From positions 946 to 64,945 of the forward strand of contig NZ_LMFR01000002.1 in NCBI RefSeq assembly GCF_001426925.1: a stretch of DNA of 64,000 bases, given 5' to 3'. The notes beneath the pieces were generated by a model, which had not been told where the DNA came from, did not search any database, and saw nothing but the letters and a program-made list of their open reading frames with translations. This document shows, in pieces, positions 20,182-29,638 of the stretch (position 1 is the first letter of the stretch; the number at the start of each line of letters is the position of its first letter). The stretch is from Microbacterium sp. Root53 (GTDB lineage: Bacteria; Actinomycetota; Actinomycetes; Actinomycetales; Microbacteriaceae). The translations under genes and the position numbers were made by a program.

Positions 20182-20976
20182 TCAGCGCTTCGTGCCGGCG
20201 GCGAGCTCGCGCGTCGTGGCGGCGAGCTGCTCGACGCCGCCGTCGCGCAGGGCGCGAACGAGCGCCGTGCCGACGATCGCGCCGTCGGCGTACTCGAGCA
20301 CGCCCGCGATCTGGTCGGCGGTCGAGATGCCGATGCCCACGCACGCGCGCGCGGCGCCGTGCTCACGCAGGCGCTCGACGAGCGTGCGAGCGGCCGCGTC
20401 CAGCTCGGCGCGCTCGCCCGTGATGCCCATGGTCGAGACCGTGTACACGAAGCCCGTGGTGTTGCGCACCACGAGGTCGAGGCGCTCGTCGCTCGAGGTC
20501 GGCGCCGCCAGGAATACTCGGTCCAGGCCGGTGCGCTCGCTCGCCGCGATCCACTCGGGCGCCGCCTCGGGGGTGATGTCCGGCGTGATGAGCCCCGCGC
20601 CGCCGGCGGCCAGCAGGTCGTCGGCGTAGCGGTCCACGCCGTACTGCACCACGGGGTTCCAGTACGTCATCACCAGCACGGGCACGTCGGTGCGCGCCGT
20701 GATCTCGCGCAGCGCGGTGAACAGGTCGCGCGTGCGGAAGCCCGCGGCCAGCGCGGCCTGCGTGGCCTCCTGGATGATCGGGCCGTCCATCACCGGGTCG
20801 CTGTAGGGCGGGCCGAGCTCGATGATGTCGACGCCGTTCTCGGCGAGCGCCACGGCCGCGTCGATGCTGGTCTGCAGGTCGGGGTAGCCGACGGGCAGGT
20901 ACCCGACGAAGGCGCCGCGGCCCTCTGCGTGGGCCTTCGCGATGGCGTTCTCGACCGCGGATTTCGACTCGGTCAC
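20182..20976 (-). CDS. trpA: Tryptophan synthase alpha subunit
   Basis: A 264-residue TIM-barrel enzyme that cleaves indole-3-glycerol phosphate and passes indole to TrpB. The catalytic Glu and Asp lie in VDIIELGPPYSDPVMDGPII. Phosphate-binding loops include VGIGISTADQIAGV and GAIVGTALV near the C-terminus. GTG at 20976 has a GAGGG ribosome site. The gene follows trpB by 37 bases. Length and motifs are complete. Confidence 0.96.
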   Translation of the reverse strand: MTESKSAVENAIAKAHAEGRGAFVGYLPVGYPDLQTSIDAAVALAENGVDIIELGPPYSDPVMDGPIIQEATQAALAAGFRTRDLFTALREITARTDVPVLVMTYWNPVVQYGVDRYADDLLAAGGAGLITPDITPEAAPEWIAASERTGLDRVFLAAPTSSDERLDLVVRNTTGFVYTVSTMGITGERAELDAAARTLVERLREHGAARACVGIGISTADQIAGVLEYADGAIVGTALVRALRDGGVEQLAATTRELAAGTKR

Positions 20977-21013
20977 TTCGTGCCCTCGCTCGATCTGGTC
21001 GCTTCGCGACGCA

Positions 21014-22255
21014 TCATGCCTGTGCTCCCTGCGTGCCGTGCTGGTCGGCGGTCTGGGCGTCGTCGTACAGGTCGAAGTACCGCGCCGCCGTGTCCATGTC
21101 CTTGTCGCCGCGGCCCGAGAGGCACACCGCGAGGATCGCGTCAGGGCCGAGCTCGCGCCCGATCCGCAGCGCCCCGGCCAGGGCGTGCGCCGACTCGATC
21201 GCGGGGATGATGCCCTCCGTGCGGCTCAGCAGCCGCAGCGCCTGCATCGCCTCGTCGTCCGTCGCGGGGATGTACTCGGCGCGGCCGATGGACGCGAGCC
21301 ACGAGTGCTCCGGGCCGACGCCCGGGTAGTCCAGGCCGGCCGAGATCGAGTGGGACTCGACCGTCTGACCGTCCTCGTCCTGCAGCACGAAGGTGCGCGC
21401 CCCGTGCAGCACGCCCGGGCGGCCGCGCTCGATCGAGGCCGCGTGACGCGGGGTGTCGACCCCGTCGCCGGCGGCCTCCACGCCGTACAGGCGGACACCC
21501 TCGTCATCCAGGAACGCGTCGAACATGCCGATCGCGTTCGAGCCGCCGCCCACGCACGCGAGCACGGCGTCGGGAAGGCGGCCCGCGCGCTCCAGCAGCT
21601 GCGCGCGCGCCTCCTCCGAGATGATCTTCTGGAAGTCGCGCACCATGGCGGGGAACGGGTGCGGGCCCGCCGCCGTGCCGAAGATGTAGTTGGTCGTCTC
21701 GACGCTCGCGACCCAGTCGCGGTACGCCTCGTTGATCGCGTCCTTCAGCGTGCGCGAGCCCGTCTTGACCGCGACGACCTCGGCCCCGAGCAGGCGCATG
21801 CGAGCGACGTTGAGCGCCTGGCGCTCGGTGTCGACCTCCCCCATGTAGATCGTGCACTCGAGGCCGAACAGGGCGGCGGCGGTCGCGGTCGCGACGCCGT
21901 GCTGGCCGGCGCCGGTCTCGGCGATCACGCGCGTCTTGCCGAGGCGGCGCGTGAGGAGGGCCTGGCCGAGCACGTTGTTGATCTTGTGCGAGCCCGTGTG
22001 GTTGAGGTCCTCGCGCTTCAGGAAGATGCGCGCGCCCCCGGCGTGCTGCGCGAACCGCGGCACCTCGGTCAGCGCCGACGGACGCCCGGCGTAGTCGGCC
22101 AGGAGGCCCGACAGCTCGGCCGTGAATGACGGGTCGGCCATCGCCTCCGCGTGCGCGAGGGCGAGCTCGTCGATCGCCGCGATCAGCGACTCCGGCATGA
22201 ATCGACCGCCGAACTCCCCGAAGAAGGGGCCGGGCTGGTCACGCAGGCTCGTCAA
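21014..22255 (-). CDS. trpB: Tryptophan synthase beta subunit
   Basis: A 413-residue pyridoxal-phosphate enzyme that condenses indole with serine. The PLP lysine is in [13 protein letters not shown], followed by [20 protein letters not shown]; the phosphate-binding glycine loop is [12 protein letters not shown]. The start is TTG at 22255, overlapping the trpC stop as TTGA, which gives tight coupling of trpC and trpB. The N-terminal [17 protein letters not shown] is the standard TrpB opening. Confidence 0.96.
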   Translation of the reverse strand: MTSLRDQPGPFFGEFGGRFMPESLIAAIDELALAHAEAMADPSFTAELSGLLADYAGRPSALTEVPRFAQHAGGARIFLKREDLNHTGSHKINNVLGQALLTRRLGKTRVIAETGAGQHGVATATAAALFGLECTIYMGEVDTERQALNVARMRLLGAEVVAVKTGSRTLKDAINEAYRDWVASVETTNYIFGTAAGPHPFPAMVRDFQKIISEEARAQLLERAGRLPDAVLACVGGGSNAIGMFDAFLDDEGVRLYGVEAAGDGVDTPRHAASIERGRPGVLHGARTFVLQDEDGQTVESHSISAGLDYPGVGPEHSWLASIGRAEYIPATDDEAMQALRLLSRTEGIIPAIESAHALAGALRIGRELGPDAILAVCLSGRGDKDMDTAARYFDLYDDAQTADQHGTQGAQA

Positions 22256-23031
22256 GATCCGGCCTCCAGGAACGCGTTGAGGGTCGCGACGGGATCGCCC
22301 GTCACGAGGGCTTCGCCGATCAGGACGACGTCGGCGCCGGCCGCGCGGTAGTGCGCGACGTCGGCGGGCTGCAGCACGGCCGACTCGGCGATCTTGATCG
22401 CATCCGCCGGGATGCTGTCGGCCAGGCGGCCGAACAGGTCGCGGTCGAGCTCGAAGGTCGAAAGGTCGCGCGCGTTCACGCCGATCAGCTTGGCGCCGAG
22501 GTCGGCGGCGCGCGCCACCTCGTCGGCCGAGTGGGTCTCGACGAGCGGCGTCATGCCGAGCTCGACGATCAGGCCGTAGAGCTCCGCCAGCACCGGCTGC
22601 TCGAGCGCGGCGACGATCAGCAGCACGAGGTCCGCGCCCGCGGCGCGCGCCTCCATCACCTGGTACGGCGTGGCGATGAAGTCCTTGCGCAGCACGGGCA
22701 GCGACACGGCCGACCGCACCGCCGTCAGGTCCTCCAGGCTGCCCTTGAACCGCCGCTGCTCCGTGAGCACGCTGATGGCGGAGGCGCCGCCCTGCTCGTA
22801 CAGCCGCGCCTGATGCGCGGGATCCGGGATGGCCGCGAGGTCGCCGCGCGAGGGGCTCGCGCGCTTGACCTCGGCGATGATGCGCACGCGCTCGGCGGGC
22901 GCGAGAGCCGCGAGGGCGTCACGGGCGGGCGGCTGCGAGAGGGCGATGCGCTCGACCTCCGCGAGGGGACGGATGAGCCGGCGGTTCTCCGCGTCCTCCA
23001 CCGACCCGGCCGTGAGGTCGGCCAGCAGCAT
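22252..23031 (-). CDS. trpC: Indole-3-glycerol phosphate synthase
   Basis: A 259-residue TIM-barrel enzyme that closes the indole ring from carboxyphenylamino-deoxyribulose phosphate. Motifs are [15 protein letters not shown] with the catalytic Lys, [21 protein letters not shown] with the second Lys, and [14 protein letters not shown]. The open frame extends upstream, but ATG at 23031 is chosen: it shares one base with the stop of the preceding small gene (TGATG) and gives the standard N-terminus. No TrpF fusion is present. Confidence 0.96.
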   Translation of the reverse strand: MLLADLTAGSVEDAENRRLIRPLAEVERIALSQPPARDALAALAPAERVRIIAEVKRASPSRGDLAAIPDPAHQARLYEQGGASAISVLTEQRRFKGSLEDLTAVRSAVSLPVLRKDFIATPYQVMEARAAGADLVLLIVAALEQPVLAELYGLIVELGMTPLVETHSADEVARAADLGAKLIGVNARDLSTFELDRDLFGRLADSIPADAIKIAESAVLQPADVAHYRAAGADVVLIGEALVTGDPVATLNAFLEAGS

Positions 23032-23261
23032 CAGTGCGCTTTCGGGGTGTACTTGTGTCCGTTGGCGCCGTAGCCGGCCTTCGTCAGGATCCAGCCCACG
23101 ACCGCACCGAGGACGAGAAGCCCGACCGAGACCCACACGAGCCAGATGGCGTCGAGGAACAGCGCGACCGTGCCGAGGGCGATCGCCACCAGCATGATGA
23201 TCACGGCCGTCCACGCGGCGGGCGAGTGTCCGTGGCCGGGGTCGCCGATCTGGTTGCTCAT
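23031..23261 (-). CDS. HGxxPAAW-motif small membrane protein
   Basis: A 76-residue protein with the name-giving motif HGHSPAAW near residue 9, followed by two hydrophobic segments (about 18-38 and 42-62) and a short polar tail. The family is conserved immediately before trpC in actinobacteria, which suggests a link to tryptophan synthesis or export, but no function is proven. ATG at 23261 is preferred over an earlier in-frame codon at 23312 because GAAGGAGA lies nine bases before it. It shares one base with trpC. Confidence 0.85.
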   Translation of the reverse strand: MSNQIGDPGHGHSPAAWTAVIIMLVAIALGTVALFLDAIWLVWVSVGLLVLGAVVGWILTKAGYGANGHKYTPKAH

Positions 23262-23363
23262 CTCGTGTGTTCTCCTTCGATGCGTGGGACGGGGAAAGTC
23301 TATCGGGCCCACCCGGGCGGCTCGGACCCCGGATGATGCGGGATGCCGTTCAGCGGGCGGCGG

Positions 23364-23954
23364 TCAGCGTGTGGGGTCGTCGCCCCGGGACAGGTCGTCC
23401 CAGCAGTCGATCGCGTCCAGCGGGCCCGCGTCGGAGGCGCGGGTCGCGGCGGCCGCGGCGCCGTCGTAACGGCGTCCTCCCCTGGCCCAGCGGTGCGCCG
23501 TGACGAGCACGGCGACGCCGGCGAACCCGATCACGACCGCGCAGACGAGCGTCACGGCCGGCCAGGCCGTGGACGCGGTCGAGAGCACGACCTCGGCGAT
23601 CGCCTCCTCGCCGGCGAGCCCGGTGCGCTCGGTGACCGCGGGGGCGACCGCCGACGCAGGCGGACGGCCGATCAGGGGCGCCGTGAGCGCGGCGACCGCT
23701 GCCGCCACCGCGACGGCCAGTGCCCCGAGGACATACCGCAGCGCGCGGCCGACGAGCGTCAGGACGAGCCCGAGCGCGAGCGCCGTCAGCATCAGGGGCT
23801 GCAGGACCGGCACCGCGGTGGCGCCGGGCACGTCGACGTCGCCGTCTGCCAGGGCGGCCAGCGCCCACGTCTGGGTCGAGCCGATCAGCCCGAGCGCGCC
23901 GGCCGCGAGGATCGCGACGACGGTGAAGGTCCGTGCGCGGGTGCGCACGCTCAT
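23364..23954 (-). CDS. Tryptophan-associated membrane protein (TIGR02234 type)
   Basis: A 196-residue membrane protein with about four hydrophobic segments (near 10-30, 45-70, 75-95 and 130-155) and an acidic, polar C-terminal tail. Size, topology and location between the histidine genes and HGxxPAAW-trpC match the actinobacterial Trp-biosynthesis-associated membrane protein, whose molecular role is unknown. ATG at 23954 overlaps the hisI stop as ATGA. In relatives trpE commonly lies directly before this gene; here it is missing. Confidence 0.78.
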   Translation of the reverse strand: MSVRTRARTFTVVAILAAGALGLIGSTQTWALAALADGDVDVPGATAVPVLQPLMLTALALGLVLTLVGRALRYVLGALAVAVAAAVAALTAPLIGRPPASAVAPAVTERTGLAGEEAIAEVVLSTASTAWPAVTLVCAVVIGFAGVAVLVTAHRWARGGRRYDGAAAAATRASDAGPLDAIDCWDDLSRGDDPTR

Positions 23955-24358
23955 CCGGCCGCCTCGTCGGCGATGCCCGACACCGCGCGCAGATCCCGGT
24001 CGAAGCCCTCGCCGTCGTCGAAGCACGCGCGCGTTCCCGTGTGGCAGGCGGGCCCGGTCTGGTCGACCTTGAGCAGCACGGTGTCGCCGTCGCAGTCGAT
24101 GCGCGCCTCGACGATGCGCTGGATGTTGCCCGACGTGTCGCCCTTGCGCCAGTACTCCTGACGCGACCGCGACCAGTAGGTGACCCGGCCGGTCGTGAGC
24201 GTGCGGCGCAGCGCCTCGGCGTCGAGCCAGGCGAGCATCAGCACCTCGTGCGTATCCCACTGCTGGACGATCGCGGGCACCAGGCCGTCGGCGTTGAACG
24301 CGACCCGGGCGATCCGCTGCTCGAGCTCGGGGTCCGCGGGCGTGGTCGCCTCGCTCAT
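23951..24358 (-). CDS. hisI: Phosphoribosyl-AMP cyclohydrolase
   Basis: A 135-residue enzyme for the third step of histidine synthesis. Zinc and magnesium residues are in the family motifs [20 protein letters not shown] and CHTGTRACF; the substrate segment is [22 protein letters not shown]. It is not fused to HisE, which is encoded separately at 25999-26262. ATG at 24358 overlaps the hisF stop as ATGA. Confidence 0.95.
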   Translation of the reverse strand: MSEATTPADPELEQRIARVAFNADGLVPAIVQQWDTHEVLMLAWLDAEALRRTLTTGRVTYWSRSRQEYWRKGDTSGNIQRIVEARIDCDGDTVLLKVDQTGPACHTGTRACFDDGEGFDRDLRAVSGIADEAAG

Positions 24359-25116
24359 CGGGTCTCGATCCCCTCCGCGCGCAGCGCGCGCTTGACGTCG
24401 TCGATCGTGAGCTGGCCGGAGTGGAAGACGCTGGCCGCCAGCACCGCGTCGGCGCCGGCCTGCACCGCGGGCGGGAAGTGCTCGGGCGCGCCCGCGCCGC
24501 CTGAGGCGATCACCGGCACGGTGGAGAGCTCGCGCATCAGGCGGATGAGCTCCAGGTCGAAGCCCTGACGCGTGCCGTCGGCGTCGATCGAGTTCACGAG
24601 GAGCTCCCCCGCGCCGCGCTCGATCGCCTCGCGCGCCCACGCGAGCGCATCCAGGTCGGTCTCGGTGCGTCCCCCGTGCGTGGTCACGACGAAGCCCGAC
24701 GGTGTGCGGGGCGAGCGCTTCACGTCGAGGGACAGCACGAGCGCCTGGGCGCCGAAGCGGTCCGCGATCTCGTCGAGGAGCGCCGGCCGCGCGATGGCCG
24801 CCGAGTTCACCCCCACCTTGTCGGCACCGACGCCCTGCAGGCGCGCGACGTCGTCGACCGAGCGGACGCCGCCACCCACCGTGAGCGGGATGAAGACCTG
24901 CTCGGCCGTGCGCTGCACGACGTCGTACATGGTGGCGCGCGCGTCGACCGTCGCGGTCACGTCGAGGAACGTGAGCTCGTCGGCCCCCTGCTCGAAGTAT
25001 GCGCGGGCCAGCTCGACGGGGTCGCCCATCTCGCGCAGGTTCTCGAAGTTGACGCCCTTGACGACGCGGCCGTCGGCCACGTCGAGGCACGGGATGACCC
25101 GGGTCGCGACTCCCAC
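24355..25116 (-). CDS. hisF: Imidazole glycerol phosphate synthase cyclase subunit
   Basis: A 253-residue TIM-barrel protein that makes imidazole glycerol phosphate and AICAR with HisH. The catalytic Asp residues lie in [19 protein letters not shown] and in [17 protein letters not shown]. Phosphate-binding loops are [10 protein letters not shown] and [16 protein letters not shown] at 25116 is the first usable start, two bases after the hisG stop; an upstream extension of the frame has no homology. hisH and hisA are not in this window. Confidence 0.96.
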   Translation of the reverse strand: MGVATRVIPCLDVADGRVVKGVNFENLREMGDPVELARAYFEQGADELTFLDVTATVDARATMYDVVQRTAEQVFIPLTVGGGVRSVDDVARLQGVGADKVGVNSAAIARPALLDEIADRFGAQALVLSLDVKRSPRTPSGFVVTTHGGRTETDLDALAWAREAIERGAGELLVNSIDADGTRQGFDLELIRLMRELSTVPVIASGGAGAPEHFPPAVQAGADAVLAASVFHSGQLTIDDVKRALRAEGIETR

Positions 25117-25118
25117 GG

Positions 25119-25958
25119 CTACAGCCTCGCGTTGTGGATGGCCGTCACGAGGATCGCGCGCGCGCCCAGCTCGTACAGGTCGTCCATCACGCGGTTGACG
25201 CCCTTGCGGGGCACCATCACGCGCACGGCCACCCACTCGGGGTCGCGCAGCGGCGAGATGGTGGGCGACTCGATGCCGGAGGCGATCTCCACCGCGCGGT
25301 CGACGAGCTTCGCCGGGAGGTCGTAGTCGACCATGACGTACTGGCGCGCGACCATCACGCCGCGCAGGCGGCGCAGCAGCGTCTCGGTGCCCTCGACGTC
25401 CTTGGGGCCCGTGATGAGCACGGCCTCGGACTCGAGCAGCACGGGGCCGAAGATCTCGAGGCCCGCCTGGCGCAGCGTGGTGCCGGTCGACACGACGTCG
25501 GCGACCGCGTCGGCGACGCCGAGCTTCACGGCGGACTCGACCGCGCCGTCCAGGGGCACGATGTCGACGGCGACGCCGCGCTCGTCGAGGAACGCGTCCA
25601 CGAGACCCGGGTAGGCGGTCGCGACGCGCACGCCCTCGAGCTGCTCGAGCGTCTCGAAGCGGCCGGGAGGGGCCGCGAAGCGGAACGTGGAGTCGCCGAA
25701 GCCCAGCGACTCGATCTCGCGCGCGGGCATCCGGACGTCCAGGAGCAGGTCGCGCCCGGTGATGCCGACGTCGAGGGCGCCGAGCGCCACGTAGGTGGCG
25801 ATGTCCCGCGGACGCAGGAAGAAGAACTCGACGTCGTTCGCGGCGTCGATCAGGTGCAGCTGCTTCGAGTCACGGCGGCCGGCGTAGCCGGCCTCGGCGA
25901 GCATCTCGGCGGCGGTCTCGGACAGGGATCCCTTGTTCGGGACGGCGATGCGGAGCAT
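25119..25958 (-). CDS. hisG: ATP phosphoribosyltransferase, long form
   Basis: A 279-residue first enzyme of histidine synthesis, joining ATP and PRPP. It opens with [19 protein letters not shown], has [20 protein letters not shown] and the PRPP-binding [17 protein letters not shown]-terminal domain (residues about 205-279) of the type that binds histidine is present, so feedback inhibition is expected. It lies 40 bases after hisE and two before hisF. Confidence 0.95.
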   Translation of the reverse strand: MLRIAVPNKGSLSETAAEMLAEAGYAGRRDSKQLHLIDAANDVEFFFLRPRDIATYVALGALDVGITGRDLLLDVRMPAREIESLGFGDSTFRFAAPPGRFETLEQLEGVRVATAYPGLVDAFLDERGVAVDIVPLDGAVESAVKLGVADAVADVVSTGTTLRQAGLEIFGPVLLESEAVLITGPKDVEGTETLLRRLRGVMVARQYVMVDYDLPAKLVDRAVEIASGIESPTISPLRDPEWVAVRVMVPRKGVNRVMDDLYELGARAILVTAIHNARL

Positions 25959-25998
25959 GGGTGCTTTCGGGTGAGGGGTCGACGAGGCGGGGAGCGGC

Positions 25999-26262
25999 CT
26001 ACAGATGTCGGTAGACGTCGGCCGGCGTCAGGCCCTTCGCGAGCATCATGACCTGCACGTGGTACAGCAGCTGCGAGATCTCCTCGGCGGCCTCGTCGTC
26101 CGACTGGTACTCGGCGGCCATCCAGACCTCGGCGGCCTCCTCGACGATCTTCTTGCCGATGGCGTGCACGCCGGCGTCCAGCTGCGCCACGGTCCCCGAT
26201 CCCTCGGGCCGCGTCTGCGCCTTCTCGCTCAGCTCGGCGAACAGCGCGTCGAAAGTCTTCAC
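25999..26262 (-). CDS. hisE: Phosphoribosyl-ATP pyrophosphatase
   Basis: An 87-residue all-helical MazG-like hydrolase for the second step of histidine synthesis. Conserved acidic residues are in [16 protein letters not shown] and [20 protein letters not shown], which bind Mg2+; the C-terminus ends with the usual [14 protein letters not shown] at 26262 is supported by a -10 six bases upstream. It is the first gene of the hisE-hisG-hisF-hisI-trp run. Confidence 0.94.
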   Translation of the reverse strand: MKTFDALFAELSEKAQTRPEGSGTVAQLDAGVHAIGKKIVEEAAEVWMAAEYQSDDEAAEEISQLLYHVQVMMLAKGLTPADVYRHL

Positions 26263-26268
26263 CCCTCA

Positions 26269-26274
26269 AGGCTA
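26269..26274 (-). promoter_or_regulatory. -10 element of hisE, probably leaderless
   Basis: The minus strand reads TAGCCT, then TGAGGG, then the GTG of hisE. The six-base spacing equals that of the other candidates. The GAGGG abuts the start codon and is too close for a normal ribosome site. Confidence 0.5.
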
Positions 26275-26360
26275 CCGGGGATCCGAAGCCCGCTCCGCTC
26301 GCACCGGGTCAGTGTCGGCACCGCGCCCCCGGCATGCGGCCGTAAGGCGGGTGCAGCCAC

Positions 26361-26404
26361 GTTTCGACTCCGGCTCGTTCCTCGCCTCCGCTCAACGACC
26401 GGGC
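26361..26404. repeat. Interspersed intergenic repeat-like element
   Basis: The stretch begins GTTTCGACTCCGG and ends CGCTCAACGACCGGG. It resembles a short intergenic element common in Microbacteriaceae genomes (GTTTCGACTC...CTCAACGACCGGG with a GCTCGCT-type palindromic core). Only this one copy is in the window, with related GCTCGCTTCGCTCGC pieces near 42957. The repeat status therefore rests on recall of related genomes. Confidence 0.45.
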
Positions 26405-26491
26405 GTTGGACCTCGACCGTCGTGCGAGCGCAGCGAGCGTGCCGCGGATGCGGCCCGCGCGCGAAGCGCGCCCTCACGCGGGCGTGAGAAA

Positions 26492-27184
26492 TCAATGAAG
26501 ATGCGGGCGGGCGAGGTGGCGGAGCGTATCGATCGCCACGTCGATGTCGTCGGCGCCGTACACGGCGGATCCGGCGACGAACGTGTCCGCGCCGGCCTCG
26601 GCGGCCTGCTCGATGGTCGACGCCGAGATGCCGCCGTCCACCTGGAGCCACACGTCGGCGCCGCGCCGGCGGGTCTCGTCGGCGAGGCGGCGGAGCTTGG
26701 GCATCGTGTCGGCGCGGAACGACTGGCCGCCGAAGCCCGGCTCGACCGTCATCACGAGGATCTGGTCGAACTCGTGCAGGTGCTCGAACAGCTGCTCGAC
26801 GTCGGTCGCGGGCTTCACCGCGACGCCGGCGCGGGAGCCGATCTGCCGCAGCCGCCGGGCCAGCGCGATGGGCTCGGCCGCCGCCTCGAGGTGGAACGTC
26901 ACCGACGCCGCACCGAGCTCCGCGTATCCCGGCGCCCAGCGGTCGGGGTCGTCGATCATGAGGTGCACGTCGAGCGGCACCGGGCTGGTGTCCTGGATGC
27001 GCGCCACCATCTGCGGACCGAAGGTCAGGTTCGGCACGAAGTGGTTGTCCATGACGTCCACGTGCACGAAGTCCGCCGCCGAGATGCGGGCGAGCTCGTC
27101 CTGCATGTTGACGAAGTCCGCCGACAGGATGCTCGGGTTGATGCGCGGCGCGGGGAGGTCCGAGGGATGCGGCATGTGGTCCAT
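26492..27184 (-). CDS. rpe: Ribulose-phosphate 3-epimerase
   Basis: A 230-residue TIM-barrel enzyme of the pentose phosphate pathway. It shows INPSILSADF, the metal-binding FVHVDVMDNHFVPNLTFG, LDVHLMIDDPD, VMTVEPGFGGQSF and QVDGGISASTI. ATG at 27184 shares one base with the rsmB stop (TAATG), so it is translationally coupled; a second ATG three codons later (27175) is also possible. Confidence 0.95.
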   Translation of the reverse strand: MDHMPHPSDLPAPRINPSILSADFVNMQDELARISAADFVHVDVMDNHFVPNLTFGPQMVARIQDTSPVPLDVHLMIDDPDRWAPGYAELGAASVTFHLEAAAEPIALARRLRQIGSRAGVAVKPATDVEQLFEHLHEFDQILVMTVEPGFGGQSFRADTMPKLRRLADETRRRGADVWLQVDGGISASTIEQAAEAGADTFVAGSAVYGADDIDVAIDTLRHLARPHLH

Positions 27185-28638
27185 TATCGGCGGCGGCGCA
27201 GGAGCGCCAGGAACATCGCGTCGGTGCCGTGGCGGTGCGGCCACAGCTGCGCATGCCCGGCACCGCTCTCGGGGACCGGCAGGTCGAGCGCGCCGCGCGA
27301 CACCCGGCGCAGCACCGCCCGCGCGTCGAGCTCCTCGACCGCGTCGCCGAGCTCGTCCCGCACCTGGGCCACGATCGCGGCCGTCTCGGCGAGGTGCGGC
27401 GAGCACGTGACATAAGCGACGACGCCGCCCGGCTTCAGGGCGCCGATCGCCTCGCGCAGCAGGCCGGTCTGGATCTCGGCGAGCTCCGCGACGTCCGACG
27501 GCTGCTTGCGCCAGCGCGCCTCGGGGCGGCGGCGCAGCGCGCCGAGCCCCGTGCACGGCGCGTCGACGAGGATCCGGTCGTAGACGCCGCGATTCTCGGC
27601 GGCCAGCTCGCGTCCGTCGCGCTCGTGCACGACGACCTCGAGCGGCACCGCCTCCAGCGCGCGCCGCACCAGGCCCGCGCGGGCCGGCACGAGCTCGTTG
27701 GCCTCGAGCCGCGCGCCGTGTGCGAGCGCCTCGGCCGCGAGCAGGGCCGTCTTGCCGCCGGGGCCGGCGCAGAGATCCAGCCACCGCTCCCCCGGCTCGA
27801 CCGGCGCGTGCCGGCTGAGCGCGAGCGCGACGAGCTGCGAGCCCTCGTCCTGCACGCGCACGGTGCCGCCCGACTCCCGCACCAGCGGCTCGGGGTCGCC
27901 CGAGCGCAGCCGGAAGCCCACGGGCGAGTACGCGGTGCGGAGCCCGTCAGGCTCGGCGAGCCCCGGCAGCGCCGCCATGGTCACGCGGGGCGACACGTTG
28001 TCGGCATCGAGCAGGTCGTCGAGCTCGTCCGCGCGTCCCTCGGCCGCGAGGGCGCGGCGCAGCGCGCGGACGATCCAGACCGGGTGCGCGGCCTCGAGGC
28101 CGATGCGCTCGTCGTCGGAGCGCGCGGTGTCCGCGACCCGCGCCATCCACTCGCCCGGTCTGTCGCGGGCGACGCGCCGGAGCACCGCGTTCGCGAAGCC
28201 CCCCGCGCCCGCGCCCGAGGCCTCGCGGGCGAGCGACACCGACTCGTTCACGGCCGCGTGCGACGCGACGCGCGTGGCCATGAGCTGATGCACGCCGAGG
28301 CGCAGCGCGTCCAGCACGGGCGGGTCGATCGACGCCGCGTCGCGGTCCGCCGCCGCGGTGATCACGGCGTCGTAGGTGCCGAGGCGCCGCAGCGTTCCGT
28401 ACGTCAGCTCCGTCGCGAGCGCGGCGTCGCCGCCCGACAGGCCGGCGCGCTCCAGCTCGCGCGGCAGCAGCAGGTTGGCGTACGCGTCGGATTCGTTCAC
28501 GGCGCGCAGCACGGCGTAGGCGGCGCGCCGCGCGGGCTGGACGAGCGTGCGCGGTCCGCCGGGTGCGCGGCGGGGCCGCGCGGAACCGGGCGCGGACCGG
28601 CGGGGGCGCGCGCCTCCGTCGCGGTGCTCGACCATCAT
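27184..28638 (-). CDS. rsmB: 16S rRNA m5C methyltransferase, RsmB/Fmu family
   Basis: A 484-residue protein that methylates cytosine 967 of 16S rRNA in E. coli. After a basic, low-complexity start of about 30 residues come an N-terminal NusB-like RNA-binding domain (about 35-165) and a SAM-dependent methyltransferase domain. SAM motif I is LCAGPGGKTALLAAEA. Both cysteines of the class are present: ILVDAPCTGLGALRRRPE and VAYVTCSPHLAE. It overlaps fmt by four bases (ATGA) and rpe by one. The extra N-terminal residues may be untranslated if a later start is used. Confidence 0.93.
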   Translation of the reverse strand: MMVEHRDGGARPRRSAPGSARPRRAPGGPRTLVQPARRAAYAVLRAVNESDAYANLLLPRELERAGLSGGDAALATELTYGTLRRLGTYDAVITAAADRDAASIDPPVLDALRLGVHQLMATRVASHAAVNESVSLAREASGAGAGGFANAVLRRVARDRPGEWMARVADTARSDDERIGLEAAHPVWIVRALRRALAAEGRADELDDLLDADNVSPRVTMAALPGLAEPDGLRTAYSPVGFRLRSGDPEPLVRESGGTVRVQDEGSQLVALALSRHAPVEPGERWLDLCAGPGGKTALLAAEALAHGARLEANELVPARAGLVRRALEAVPLEVVVHERDGRELAAENRGVYDRILVDAPCTGLGALRRRPEARWRKQPSDVAELAEIQTGLLREAIGALKPGGVVAYVTCSPHLAETAAIVAQVRDELGDAVEELDARAVLRRVSRGALDLPVPESGAGHAQLWPHRHGTDAMFLALLRRRR

Positions 28639-29600
28639 CGGGTCGCCTCGGGCGTCTCGAAGACGACGTCGGCGCGCGTGCCGCGCGCCCAGGCGGCGGC
28701 GTCCATCGCGGCCTTGCCCGCGGGCTGCACGCGCTCCACCAGGATCGGCTCGGTGCCCGTGCCGACCAGCACGCCGCGCTTCACCGCCCGCGCCCGGCCG
28801 GGCGGCAGCGGCTCCTCCGCGTCCGCGTCCGCCGGCCGCGCCGCGAGGATCTTGAAGCGCGCTCCGTCGAGCAGCGTGTGCGCGCCCGGCTCGGGGGTCA
28901 CGCCCCGGAACCGGTCGAGGACGCGGTCCGCGGGCTCGCGCCAGTCGAGCAGGCCGTCGTCGATCGACAGCTTGGCGGCGTGCGTCGCCTCGCCCTTCTG
29001 TGGCACCGCGACCGCCGTTCCCGCCGCGATGCCGTCGACGACGTCGGCGAGGAGCCCCGCTCCGAGATCCGCGAGCGCCTCGAGCACATCGCCCGCCGTG
29101 GCGTCCGCGGGCACGTCGTAGCGCAGCTCGTCGAACACGTCCCCGGCGTCCAGCTCCGGGACGAGCCGGAACACTGCGGCCCCCGTCACGCGGTCGCCGG
29201 CCATGAGCGCCCGCTGCACCGGCGCCGCCCCGCGCCAGCGCGGCAGCAGCGAGAAGTGCAGGTTGATCCAGCCGTGCGGCGGCAGCGAGAGCAGCGGCTC
29301 GCGCACCAGCCCGCCGTAGGCGACCACGACCGCGAGCTCCGGGTCCAGCGCCGCGATCCGCTCCGTCGCCTCGGCGTCGAGCCGGGCCGCCTTGATCACG
29401 GGCAGGCCGAGCTCCTCCGCGGCGGCCGCGACGGGTGACGGGGTGAGCACGCGCTTGCGTCCGAGGGGCGCATCGGGGCGGGTCACGACCGCGGCGATGT
29501 CGTGGCCGGCGGCGTGGAGGGCGTGCAGCGACGGCACCGCCACCGACGGGGTCCCGGCGAACACGATCCTCAGCCGCGGAGCTCGTCGATCAGTGGTCAT
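28635..29600 (-). CDS. fmt: Methionyl-tRNA formyltransferase
   Basis: A 321-residue enzyme that formylates initiator methionyl-tRNA with 10-formyl-tetrahydrofolate. Family features are LRIVFAGTPSVAVPSL, the catalytic LHFSLLPRWRGAAPVQ (Asn and His) and LDAGDVFDE (Asp), and a C-terminal OB-like tRNA-binding domain. ATG at 29600 is chosen because GAGGG lies six bases before it; another ATG two codons earlier (29606) has poorer spacing. The gene overlaps rsmB by four bases and follows priA by 38. Confidence 0.95.
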   Translation of the reverse strand: MTTDRRAPRLRIVFAGTPSVAVPSLHALHAAGHDIAAVVTRPDAPLGRKRVLTPSPVAAAAEELGLPVIKAARLDAEATERIAALDPELAVVVAYGGLVREPLLSLPPHGWINLHFSLLPRWRGAAPVQRALMAGDRVTGAAVFRLVPELDAGDVFDELRYDVPADATAGDVLEALADLGAGLLADVVDGIAAGTAVAVPQKGEATHAAKLSIDDGLLDWREPADRVLDRFRGVTPEPGAHTLLDGARFKILAARPADADAEEPLPPGRARAVKRGVLVGTGTEPILVERVQPAGKAAMDAAAWARGTRADVVFETPEATR

Positions 29601-29638
29601 CCGCATCCCTCGCCTCGCGCGCCACGGAGCGGGCGCAT

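Larger units (their letters stand above)
26263..26491. other. Intergenic region between rpe and hisE
   Basis: A 229-base gap with no coding signal. After the rpe stop (in the minus direction) come a small hairpin CTCACGC-GG-GCGTGAG (26473-26488), palindromic strings around GCGCGCGAAGCGCGC and GAGCGCAGCGAGC, the repeat-like element at 26361-26404, and finally the hisE promoter at 26269-26274. Confidence 0.6.
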
